Source: Cristatella mucedo (lineage: Eukaryota; Bryozoa; Phylactolaemata; Cristatellidae). Taken from it: a stretch of DNA of 64,000 nt. Positions within the stretch are counted from its first letter, which is position 1. Each line of letters begins with the position of its first letter. The notes beneath the pieces are model-generated. The model saw only the letters and a program-made list of their open reading frames with translations, made no database searches and was not told the origin of the DNA. The stretch is taken from assembly GCA_009760855.2 (NCBI GenBank), contig WPIO01000028.1, forward strand, positions 4,237,501 to 4,301,500, written 5' to 3'. The translations under genes and the position numbers were made by a program. This document shows positions 12,701 through 21,719 of this stretch, one piece after another.

Positions 12701-12794
12701 AGTTCCAGTGAATTTTAGGGTCGCTTGCCTCAGATTGAGCTGTTGTATTCGTAAACTAGGTTTAAATGTAGTTAATCAGAGTTGTCCCGGAATA

Positions 12795-12985
12795 GGAAAC
12801 ATTGTAACTACGGTTCGTTTCTCTCACATAATGATGGTATTTCCCAGCTGCCAATGCCGAAACGTGTGCGGTGAACATACTCAACGCTAGAACTTCGATC
12901 GCTCCTAGAGGAAATGGCTACAAAGCGCCGCGGTCGCATAAATTTGCATTCTATGTGGCTGCTGTACTGAGGTTCAGAACTCGCA
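12795..12985 (+). repeat. Interspersed repeat, pair member 1
   Basis: Shares ordered blocks with 13905-14130: ACGGTTCGTTTCTCT, GCTAGA(A/G)CTTC, CCTAGAGG(G)AAATGGCTAC and TGCTG...AACTGAGGT. The two copies lie about 1.1 kb apart in the same orientation and flank a LINE-A tail. Class unknown. Confidence 0.6.
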
Positions 12986-13705
12986 GCATTGGAGTCCGAC
13001 CGTACGCGATGCCCATCTGTCTTACTAAAAGACTAACGGGTCGGGGTGCAGGCAAGTTAGTGGCTTCGGTCGGCCATTGTAGATCAATGGCTAGTAGAAA
13101 TCGGCAATGCGTATCCCTTTTTCCACTCAGCCTTGCGATTCATTACTGGAAGATATCTCATGCATACCTAGGTAAGCCATTTGGAAAGACAACAGCTGTG
13201 ATGACAGCAATAGAATTATTTATAAACATCTGAATCCAGATGCATCAGCAGCATCGCAAGAAATCTGGCAGTTGACTCTTCAAGATCCCACGCCAGAAAT
13301 TACTGCATACCTGCTTTCTTAAAGCGTGGTGGCCCAAGTAGGCCCCCATCAGTTTATCAATGACATCAACACATGGGTAAACAGCATCGATTACATTGGG
13401 CCGCCCCACACCTAGAACCGACGGCGAATGTGCGTGCCGCCCTGGCAGAACCCCTCGGCCGTCCTATGATTGGCCGGCCGGAAAGTCAAAATACAGCCAT
13501 GGACGAAAAAAATACGCAATCCGGATTACGCCTCTGTTTTAAGATTTGGGTGCAAAGCAGGTTTAAACGCTTCCTCAAATAGCACTCCCCAAATCGAGTC
13601 TAACGTTGAAAGGCTCGCCAGTGCTGATGTTGCGTTTATTTAAATCACCATGTAAATGTCCCTTTAAATCCCAATAGTCAGCGAAGTGATTTCCTGTGAG
13701 AGGAT
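12986..13705. other. No recognisable gene
   Basis: AT-moderate, no assignable ORF or repeat. Confidence 0.4.
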
Positions 13706-13815
13706 ATAATAATGATAATAATACATTTATATAGCACCATGAGCGAACTGGATCTCGCTCTCTCTCTCTCTCTCTCTCTCCCTCTCTGTTTCTCTCTAGG
13801 CCCTTTACAGATTAT
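13706..13815 (-). mobile_element. LINE-A 3' tail with internal (CT)n expansion
   Basis: Minus strand shows the LINE-A end, from TAAAGGGCCTAGAGA to GGTGCTATATAAATGTATTA. The plus-strand TCTCTCTCT in the inner hairpin has grown into a CT microsatellite at about 13757-13790, inside the hairpin that LINE tails keep. Confidence 0.75.
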
Positions 13816-13904
13816 GCTTTAGCAGACGTTTGGTGGCACTATCCGCAAGCAACAGGCAAGTAAGCAAGTACATAGTAGTGTAACCGGAAGTCTATTTACA
13901 GAAA

Positions 13905-14064
13905 AATTGCCACGGTTCGTTTCTCTAACGTAACGGTGGACCTTTCACTGCTTTCAAAACCGAAAACGGTGCTGCGAACACTACTCTCCGACGCTAGAGC
14001 TTCCAGTCTAGAGCCTAGAGGGAAATGGCTACAAATGGCTTCAGTCATTTGGATTCGCATTCGC

Positions 14065-14120
<56 letters not shown>

Positions 14121-14130
14121 AACTGAGGTA
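13905..14130 (+). repeat. Interspersed repeat, pair member 2, carrying (CTG)17
   Basis: Matches 12795-12985 in block order. At the site where the other copy reads GGCTGCTGTACTGAGG, this copy has an uninterrupted CTG repeat followed by AACTGAGG. Confidence 0.6.
14070..14120. repeat. (CTG)17 microsatellite
   Basis: Seventeen uninterrupted CTG units. Translations in the six frames give poly-Gln, poly-Ala, poly-Cys and so on, none with flanking protein support. Confidence 0.97.
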
Positions 14131-14399
14131 GCTAGGGTGGCGGATGTTTGTCCGATTTGCGACGTGCGCGTGTACGCGTAGGAATGACCTTCGCTGATTA
14201 GATACACTAACATTAAGGAAAGGTGTGTATCGGCAGATGTGCACAAGGCGTGCTGCTGTCCACTTTTGCCTTGCATCGGTACATGTGCCAGCCGCCAGTG
14301 ACGAGAATCAGTTGACTTTGGAGCGAAGCAACGTACTCAATCGCTGTGCTTGATCAGAGCAAGCTGCCGCAATCTCAAAATTGGCCTCTTTTCACTAAC

Positions 14400-15780
14400 A
14401 CTAGAGTTCGTTCTGCGCTCGCGAGAGTGACAGGGATGGGAGCTTTCTAGACGCGTCGCCATCTCCCTTTCCTCCACCCAGTGCACCATCCGTCCATCCT
14501 CTCGGAGGATTGAGAGCGAGGTCACGGTGGCGAACGAACGTCTGGCAGCGCTGCAGCACCGCTTCATCTCTTCGACACCTCCAGCTGGAGCTCGCCTGCT
14601 CTAGCAGCCTTGCTCCGAGTAGACTACTTCGAGTAGCCATCAGGTCGCGCCTGCCATTCACTTTTAGGCCCCTACGCATCATCGCTTCCTGCCTGCCTGC
14701 CCGCGCTCACGCGCTCACGCGCTCCCGCCCGCCCGCCCGCCGCCGCAACGTTGCGTATCCTTGCTCTCGTCGGGCTTGAAAAGTGAGCGGAAACGCTCCC
14801 TCCCCTCTCCCCCCCCCCGTGCCGCCGTCGCCGCCCACGCCTCCGATTCCAATCGCTAAGCCGCGCGCGCCTCCAATCAGCCTCGGCGTCTTCCGCGAAG
14901 TCTGCTTTGCGCTTCGCTGCTCACTCATCCCAAAGAGTCTACCGCAACTCTACCGCGTGGGACAGCGTGCAGCATCTCCTGACTTGACATCATTTTAATC
15001 AGCTCTTCGCGCTCGCTTTCTTTTCGCCAGCGCGTTCAAGTTTGCCGCCGGTGCGATGCCAGCCACGTGAACCCGGACTCGCACTCGGGCATGAATGTTC
15101 GGCGGCACGGATTCATTAGCCTGGAGCAATGCGGAGCTGATTCTTGGAAGATTCACTTTAAAAGTCGCGGATCGCTGCGCAATTTGAAGCGCTTACTGGG
15201 AAATCCGGCGAAATGTACGCAGACAAGCGACTGCAGCAATTTATTGCTTTAGCTTAAGCGAGCCCGTTGGATAGGCACTACTTCCTCGCAGCGCCGCCAT
15301 TAGCCAACGCCGCAGCTTGCCGCTACAATTGCCGTCTTTAATTGCCATTACGTCGGGAAAAGAAGCCGTTCTACCCCAGATAGGACAACCGCTGCGAGCT
15401 CGGTGTCGACTGCCGTCTCGCCAGCCTTCGGGGGACTGCTGCGGTACGCAACAGACACATACCGCAGTCCATTAGGCGGAATGAGATCGCCTTAATCTTC
15501 TAGTTGCTACATTTCCCGTTTTGGCTCAGCCAATCGCACGAAGTCGGCTGACTGTACAGGCAGACTCGTGCGGCGGATTACTTGTCCAAGTTCGGGAGCG
15601 GTAGTATATATCGCTGCATCCTTTTCGCTGTGTCAGCGACTCCCGAGCACGCTCGCACTTGCCAGTGCCTCGCTCTAGAAAGGAAATAGAGCAACCGTCG
15701 CCAACCATCGCTCGGGGAGACGGAGCGTGCGCATGCCTCTCTATAGCGTGCGACCGCTGGCAGCGTCCGTGAGCCGACGC
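14400..15780. other. Start of GC-rich domain, no recognisable gene
   Basis: GC content rises sharply near 14.4 kb and CpG stays abundant. A tiny LINE-A-like fragment (AGCATCTCCTGACTTGACAT) occurs near 14970-14997. Open frames here are long because stop codons are rare in such DNA; none is recognisable. Confidence 0.5.
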
Positions 15781-15784
15781 GAAT

Positions 15785-16105
15785 ACAATGAAAAAATATA
15801 TATATATATAATATATAAATAACTAAATAAATATAAATAAAAAATAAATATATAAATAAAAATAAATAAATAAATATAAATAAAAAAAAAAATAAAAAAA
15901 AAAAAAAAAAATAAATAAAATAAAATAAAATAATAATATATAAATAAATATATAAATAGTATATAAATAAATAAATAAAAATAAAAATAAACATAATATA
16001 CAATATAAGATTGCCTGCTCTAGGATTCGAACGCGAGACTCGGTTTGGGCAGAGTGCGAGCACCATGCGCCTGGGCTAGGTACCCGGGAGCCACGCAGCG
16101 AGCGG
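15785..16105 (-). mobile_element. tRNA-headed SINE with long A/T tail
   Basis: Minus strand: a tRNA-like head with A-box-like TAGCCCAGGCGCATGG (near 16060-16078) and B box GCGTTCGAATCC (near 16021-16034), then AGAGCAGGCAATCTTATATT and more than 200 bp of TTTA/TTATT-type repeat down to 15785. Neither internal box is exactly canonical, and no aminoacyl-stem pairing is obvious, so I call it a SINE, not a tRNA gene. Confidence 0.6.
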
Positions 16106-17529
16106 ATATGGCATGGATCGAGGAAGCTACGCGAGGCTTCGAGAAGCTACGCGTCGCGACCTCGTCGAAATGCCAATCGCCAGCAGATGTCGCCAGCTCA
16201 CAGAAGTAACACACCGCAGCCGACCTACGCAGCCAACAGCCTCTGCCCAAGCTTAACTTCGCCCGTAACCCGAGCGGTGGCCGCGGGGCGTCTGCGGGTT
16301 TTGCGATCAGCCGACGTCCGCGAGCGTGGGCACGCGTGTCGCAGAAGGAGCAGCTTTTGCGTCACCTCCGCAGCTCCGGCCGCTGACGCGGAGGGCGCTC
16401 GTCGGCAGCGCGTCGTAGGACAGCCAGTCAGCCAGCCAGCCGCAGCGGTGGCGGCGCGCTGCCCATGGGCGGAGCGACTGAAATGCTTTCGCGCTTGGCT
16501 GCGCAAATTCCCGCCAGATCGGTCGGACGAGGCCGAAGGCGCGGAGGAAGCAGTAGCTGGACCGGCGCGCCGGCCACGGACCGGTCAGCCGGCACTCGAC
16601 GACGAGTGGCGCGCAAATCCACCACCTCCCATCTCCCGCCGAGGCAGCCGCGCATCGCGGCGGCCGCGGCCGCCTCGGCCGCTCGAGTGCCGCAGCCGCC
16701 AGATCGCTGCGGTGCCCCGGCTACTCCGGATCTCTCGATTCTCGATATTGGAACCGCTGTCACGAGCGTCGCTCGCGACGACTCGCTCGCGCGGCAACTA
16801 ACAGCATCGCTCCGCGCGTCAGCGGCGCCAGATGAGACGCGCTGTGGCTGCGGCTGTCGCGAGCGTCGACGACGCGCCCCCGAGAGGCGGATCCGACCAC
16901 TGGCTAGACGCGAGCGCATCGATTTTCTCGCGGAGCCGTCGCCGCCACGACGGACGACGAGATGAGCCCGCACGCGCGCTTGCGACTGGGCGAGACTCGC
17001 GTCGATGCGCGAGACGACGCCGCGGGCGACGGCCTTTCCGCTTCGATGGCGCGTCGAGCGCGCCGCCTCCCTCGCGACGCGGGGGGGGGCGGGTGGCGGC
17101 TAGCGGTGGCGCCACCGACCGGTGGGTGCGCTGGCCAGCGGTCGTCGGCAGGCGGGCGCGAGGCAGCCGCCGCGAGCGTTGCGTAACCCACTCGGGTGGG
17201 CGGGCCGCTGCCTTGGCGACCAATGGCCTTGCGCAGCGCCTCTGACGCTCGGCCCACAAAATGACGCACTTCCCTTTTTACCTGATTAACTTGTATCCTG
17301 GACATCAAACGATCTCGCTGCCGCATTGTAGCGCTGCCTCCGTCAGCTGCGTCGGAGCTCCCGACGTCTGCGCTCGTCGGCTGGCGTACGAGAGCTCCTG
17401 CCTTCGCACGGTAGGTCTCGCCGCCCAACTTTCGCCGACGCGCGCGGCCGTAGCCGCGGGCTGGGGTGTGGCGGCCGCAGCAGCGGCGCCGGCCGGTCGG
17501 TCGGTCGGCTGTTCGCTCCGCGTAGGGCA
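16106..17529. other. CpG-rich upstream region of GPB5
   Basis: Very GC- and CpG-rich, with long overlapping open frames in all six readings giving Arg/Ala/Ser-rich translations without domains. Probably unmethylated promoter/CpG-island-like DNA 5' of GPB5. No exon is recognisable. Confidence 0.5.
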
Positions 17530-17573
17530 GCGCTGGGCGGGCCGCGCGGCTTCGGACGCGGCCCGCCCAGCGC
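17530..17573 (+). promoter_or_regulatory. 17-bp-stem hairpin upstream of GPB5
   Basis: Perfect inverted repeat: arms 17530-17546 and 17557-17573 (GCGCTGGGCGGGCCGCG and its complement) around a 10-nt loop, ending 90 bp before the GPB5 ATG. It lies in the promoter or 5' UTR; if transcribed it would form a very stable structure able to affect translation. Confidence 0.6.
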
Positions 17574-17663
17574 AAACTGCGCGCGAGCGGTGCGACGCGC
17601 TGTCGCAAGGTCGACGACTGGCATCGACGGTCCGCCGCGGCGGTGGGCGACGGCGACTTGTAG

Positions 17664-18298
17664 ATGCGCGAGATGCCGCTCCTCCTCGTCCTGGCGGTCG
17701 TATCCGGCCAGGTGACCTTGCACCAGGCCGGGGTCATCGACCCGGCGACGACGCTCGGCTGTCACAGCCGCTCGTACCAATTCAACATGACGTCCGGTTC
17801 GTGCTGGGGCATGGTGAACCTCGAAGCGTGCTGGGGCCGCTGCGACTCGTGGGAGGTGAGCGCGCGGCCGCAGCGCCGCCGCCGCGCCGGCCGCCGCGTC
17901 CAGGCCGCAGCGTCGGCGTAGAGGCGGAAGCGACCGCCGCCGCGCCTCCGCCGCCGTCTCCGCTCCTCCCTTGGCCAGAAAGTGCGACGACCCGGGGCGC
18001 CGAGCGAGACAGCGACGCGCGCGCGCCCACTCGCGGGCAAGCCAACCGCGCCGCGAAGCGGCGGCTCGATTGGCGGCGCGATCCGTCGTCGTTCGGCTTT
18101 CAGATCGGCACGCCCAAGTATCCTCACTTCCAGAAGCACCATCCCGTCTGCGTGCACGAGGGTCGACGGGAGCGAAGCGTGGAGCTCACTCGCTGCGACG
18201 ACCCGAACAGCCCACCCGCCGTGATCAGGGTCACGGACGCGACAAGCTGCGCGTGCAAGATCTGCAGCGAGCGCGACACGCGCTGCGAAATGTACTGA
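17664..18298 (+). CDS. GPB5: Glycoprotein hormone beta-5 subunit (thyrostimulin beta)
   Basis: Secreted cystine-knot hormone subunit that pairs with GPA2 to form thyrostimulin, a ligand of LGR-type receptors. Coding exons are 17664-17855 and 18104-18298, joined by a 248-bp GT-AG intron (GTGAGC...CTTTCAG) in phase 0; the product is 128 residues. Residues 1 to about 20 form a hydrophobic signal peptide. Ten cysteines lie at 33, 47, 56, 60, 80, 95, 113, 115, 118 and 125, including the knot motifs CWGRC (56-60) and CAC (113-115); as in other GPB5 proteins, the seat-belt pair is absent. N41-M-T is an N-glycosylation sequon. The intron falls just after CWGRCDSWE, the position known for vertebrate beta subunits. 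An in-frame TAG directly precedes the ATG; Met4 (17673) has the better Kozak context. The TTGTAG before the ATG could also be an acceptor for a 5' non-coding exon. Confidence 0.94.
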
Positions 18299-18680
18299 AC
18301 GCCCGCTGCGTGCGTGCGTGCGTGCGTGCAGCCGGGCGTTCGGACGGCAGGAGCGACGCGCGGCGGCGCGTGCGCCGCCATCGCCGCGGCCAGCAGCCGT
18401 CGGCTGGCGTGAATGGCGCATCGAAGCGACGCCGCCTGCGGCGTCACCGCCCGACTTGCGGTCGGCCGCTCCCGGCGTGAACTACTAGCTCACGGTCACA
18501 CTGGTGCCGATGGCCGATGCCAGGAACCGAATCCGCGATTCGCAGCCGCCGTAACGCGCAGCCCATGATTTTATTATTATTTATGTTCACATTTGCTTAT
18601 ATGTTTATATGTTTATATTATTATTTAGTTATTATGTTGTTGTTATTGTTTTCCATCGTTCGACCAATCAAATGTCAATC

Positions 18681-18686
18681 ATTAAA
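18681..18686 (+). terminator. Candidate GPB5 polyadenylation signal
   Basis: ATTAAA, the commonest variant of AATAAA, about 380 bp after the GPB5 stop and followed by a T-rich/TG-rich stretch (TTAATGTTGTG). It is the first good candidate on the plus strand. Confidence 0.4.
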
Positions 18687-18734
18687 ACATTAATGTTGTG
18701 CCAAGAACCGTGTTTTATCTGGCCAAATACAGAG

Positions 18735-18850
18735 GGCTTCTCTCGCGCGCTCTCTCTCTCTCAATCCCATCCCTGTCCGCCTATGTGTCTGTCTCTCTCC
18801 ATCTGTCTCTTTCTCTTCTGTCTGTCTCCCTGTCACTCTCTCGCTCGCTC
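18735..18850. repeat. TC-rich low-complexity tract
   Basis: Interrupted TCTC/TCTG pyrimidine tract on the plus strand. Confidence 0.85.
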
Positions 18851-19044
18851 AAAAAGAAGCTGGCTGCACTAACTAGCCAGCGGGGCGTGATGAGCGGGGT
18901 GCCGCGGCCGCCAACCGTCGCCGCCATCTCGCCGACAGCGGGCAACACTAGACGCACGGTCTGCTTGAGACCAGAATCGTGCGCTCCCTTTGATCGCGAA
19001 CGAGACGCGCGCGCCTCCTGAGCAGAGACGGCCGGGTCGGCCTC

Positions 19045-19545
19045 AACCACATTCTGCTCTGACAGAGCTGCTCCGGCGGCGGCGGCTTTCTCTGCGTTTT
19101 CTAAGGCTGCGCTCTGCTCTGACGGAGCCGGCCTAGCTGATTGGCTCTCCCTATGCTTTCTAAGGCCGCGCTCTGCTCTGACAGAGCCGGCCTAGCCGAG
19201 TGGCTCTCCCTATGCTTTCTAAGGCCGCGCTCTGCTCTGACAGAGCAGCTCTAATGGAAGCTCTCTATAATCATCTCCATTGGCCGCGTTCTGCTACGGC
19301 AGAGCCGTTCTAACGGTGCCCCCGGGTGCGCTTCTTACGGCTGCGCTCTGTTCTGACGGGGTCGCTCTAGCTGTGGCTCTCTCTCAGCGCCACCAACGGA
19401 CGCACTCTGCTCTGACAGAGTCACTCTAGCGGCGGCTTTCTCTCTCTACGCCACCTTCGGCCGCCATCTGCTCCGATGGCGGCTATCTCTGCGCCTCCAT
19501 TAACAGCGGCTCTGCTCTGACAGAGCCGCTCGCGCAGCAGCCGCG
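19045..19545. repeat. ~59-bp tandem array with inverted repeats
   Basis: About eight to nine units, each centred on CTCTGCTCTGACAGAGC or a variant, then GGCTCTC(C/T)CTAT and (C/T)TTCTAAGGC(C/T)GCG. The two best units (about 19107-19225) are nearly identical; outer units are diverged and vary in length. The core GCTCTG-6 nt-CAGAGC can fold as a hairpin. The array sits between the convergent GPB5 and GPA2 genes. Confidence 0.85.
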
Positions 19546-19736
19546 CGCGCTCTCTAGCGCGACGCAGCCAGAGGCTACGGCAGCTTCGGCGAGTCCAATT
19601 TCCACCGGTCGGCGGGTCGACCTTTTGGGGCTGCTATGTGTGCAAAGCGTACGCGTACGCGTTAAGCGAAAGAGGAGACACGGGAATGTGAAGAGACGGA
19701 GGAGGCGACAAAGGCGAGCTGCATAAATACCAACCG

Positions 19737-19742
19737 TTTATT
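19737..19742 (-). terminator. Candidate GPA2 polyadenylation signal
   Basis: Minus-strand AATAAA about 640 bp after the GPA2 stop. The intervening DNA (19743-20378) would be the 3' UTR; it contains GGC/GCC-rich runs near 20158-20290 and no other gene that I can see. Confidence 0.4.
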
Positions 19743-20378
19743 CTCAAACGCGCATTCTCTTAAGGAAGATAGTCAAGCCTCGATCTCGAGACACCGTCCA
19801 AAAAAATGACTCATGTCGCAGACAACCGGCGTAGCGTTTGACGCAAACGTTACGCCTTCAAGCCGATTATTAAAGATTCGGTAGTAGTATTCGCCGGACA
19901 GTTGGCGCGGCTCTCACAAATATTGTGAAGTTTTAATGTGCTGCGGGGCTTTGCAGCACGGTGGCAACTACTGGGCAAACCTGACATACAGTATATAACT
20001 GCGCGAATGAGGCAAGTTTGGGTTACAAAATATAAATAGCGATGGCGACGGCGGCAGGAATGCTGGTTGAGGGTGTAGCCCATTACGGGCCAGCAGGCAG
20101 GCAGACGAGCGGGCGGGCTGGTTTTGTCGGACGGACGGACGGGATGCCGGCGACGACGACGGCGGCGGCGGCGGCCGTCGTCTCGGGGACGGTGGCTGCG
20201 GCGATGCTCGGGAGCCGGCCCGACGTCGAGCGACGCGAGCCGGCGACGGCGGCGTATGGCTCTTCCGGCGGCGGCGGCGGCGGCGGCGGCTTGGATTTTT
20301 TTCTGCAGCTTCTTTCTGCAGCTTCTTTCTCTCTCTCTCCACTCGCCCACGCCGCGAAGCGCTCGTGCAGCGGCCGAG

Positions 20379-21584
20379 CTAGTAGTCGGTACGGCACATG
20401 GAGCAGCCGCAGCTTCTCGCCGTCCTGAGCGTTCTCGTGCGGACGCCGTCCCAGCAGTTGAGCTGCACAGTGATCTGCAGAACAGCAACGCGAGCGCTGC
20501 GTCAGCACTGCATCCCATCTTGCAAAGCGGCGGCGGCGGCGGCGGTGACGGCGGCGGCGGCGGCGGAACGGGCCGGACTGCGATCGCGGACTAGGGCCGC
20601 GGCGGCTCTGAGGCTCTCAAAGAGGCGACGCTGGCTGCACAAACCCCCCCCCACCACCTCCCGAGGGCGGCCGTCTGGCGGCGGCGAGCGCAGCCGCTCC
20701 GCATGCGAGATCTCGGCCGACCGTCGTCGTCGCGAGGAGCGGCGCTCGCCGCCGCAAGACGCCGAGTAGCCACGAGCACGGCTAGCGGCGCCCACGGCGG
20801 AGGCGAACCTAGGCGCGGCGCCGCGCCGGCGGCAGCCGCGCGACTGGCGGTCGCGCTCCTTTTCGTGCGCGGTGGCCTCGACTAGGGAAAGCCGCCTGCG
20901 AGCGGGAGCCCGAGGGCGCGCGACGCGACGCGAGGCGGCGCGTGCGGCCACTCACGTCTTCGGACGACTGCATAGAGCAGCACCGGCCGCGGGACAGGAC
21001 GTCCTGGTTGGGAAACAGCACCCTGTACGAGAGCGGCAGCGGCACCGAGAATGACTCGCAGAATCCGCGGCACGCTTTGACGCCGACGCGAACCGTCAGG
21101 CAGCCGAACTCTTTTATGTCGACGTCGTATCCTGGAAGGCAAACGGAGAGGAACGGTGGGCGTGAGGCGGCGCTCTGGCAGTAGGGGCGACCGTTGCCGC
21201 CGTCGGCGACCGTCGCAGCGAGCGAGTGAGCGTCGGCTGCTGCTGGCCGGCCGGCGCTCACGCCGTCGCCGGCGTCGCAGGCCATGACAGCATCGGGCGC
21301 TCCTCAGCAGGGGAAGCCGTCGCCCGCGGAGGCGTCGAGACGCGGAGCCGCCTCGACTGGGACGACGCGAGCCGCGACCACGAGAGGGCCGGGGGGCGGG
21401 GAGCCGAGAGAGCGCGCGCGCGCGCGCTCGCGCGCTCAAGGAGGTCGATTTTGCCGAAGCGCCGGCACGTACCGACTAGGTGACAGCCGGGTCTTTGCCA
21501 CGGGAAGGTGGCCGCCGACGACGACAGCAGAGAGAGTGCGGCGACAAGAGCTCCCAAAGTGACGGTCATATCCAATAGGGCCAT
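20379..21584 (-). CDS. GPA2: Glycoprotein hormone alpha-2 subunit (thyrostimulin alpha)
   Basis: Alpha-type cystine-knot subunit, expected to be secreted and to pair with GPB5. Minus-strand coding exons are 21473-21584, 20956-21131 and 20379-20474. Intron 1 (341 bp, phase 1) runs GTACGT...CCTTCCAG and intron 2 (481 bp, phase 0) runs GTGAGT...TCTGCAG; the spliced frame gives 127 residues. A TAA lies five codons before the ATG, which has G at -3 and +4. Residues 1 to about 25 are a signal peptide ending SSSAA. Motifs are WQRPGCHLVG (29-38), ACRGFCES (57-64), RCC (87-89), VQLNC (99-103) and SCGCSMC (117-123). Ten cysteines lie at 34, 48, 58, 62, 88, 89, 103, 118, 120 and 123, as in GPA2. I see no N-X-S/T sequon, whereas vertebrate GPA2 is glycosylated. 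The partner gene GPB5 is 2.1 kb away, tail to tail. Confidence 0.94.
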
Positions 21585-21676
21585 CGCTGCGTATCCTTAT
21601 CGTCCGTCTGGTTTTACGCGCACAGTTATCGTCAGCGAAGCGCCGGCGACGGTGAGCTGCTAGCGGTGAGTGTGGA

Positions 21677-21683
21677 TTAAATA
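21677..21683 (-). promoter_or_regulatory. TATA-like box of GPA2
   Basis: Minus-strand TATTTAA, about 93 bp upstream of the GPA2 ATG, in an otherwise GC-rich region. The position would leave a 5' UTR of roughly 60 bp. Confidence 0.4.
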
Positions 21684-21695
21684 GCGCTGGTCGAT

Positions 21696-21715
21696 CACGT
21701 GAGCGTATCCACGTG
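21696..21715 (-). promoter_or_regulatory. Paired CACGTG E-boxes upstream of GPA2
   Basis: Two palindromic E-boxes, 21696-21701 and 21710-21715, separated by 8 bp and lying just upstream of the TATA-like box. CACGTG is bound by bHLH factors such as USF, Myc/Max and CLOCK/CYCLE; which factor, if any, acts here is unknown. Confidence 0.45.
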
Positions 21716-21719
21716 GTCA

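Noticed and set aside
14041-14276. Poly-Gln or poly-Ala protein
   Set aside because: Simply the (CTG)17 repeat read in different frames; no conserved flank.
15578-16066. 162-codon ORF with long Tyr/Ile/Phe-rich stretch resembling membrane segments
   Set aside because: It is a translation of the A/T-rich SINE tail.
16187-18045. Many long ORFs on both strands in the GC-rich domain (up to about 345 codons)
   Set aside because: Stop codons are rare in GC-rich DNA; the frames overlap in all phases and give Arg/Ala/Ser/Pro-rich sequence without domains. Only the stretches used by GPB5 and GPA2 match known proteins.
17261-18298. A single 345-codon plus-strand gene ending with the GPB5 C-terminus
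   Set aside because: Its last 64 codons are GPB5 exon 2, but upstream it reads through the intron and promoter in a different frame from exon 1. The spliced model explains the family motifs.
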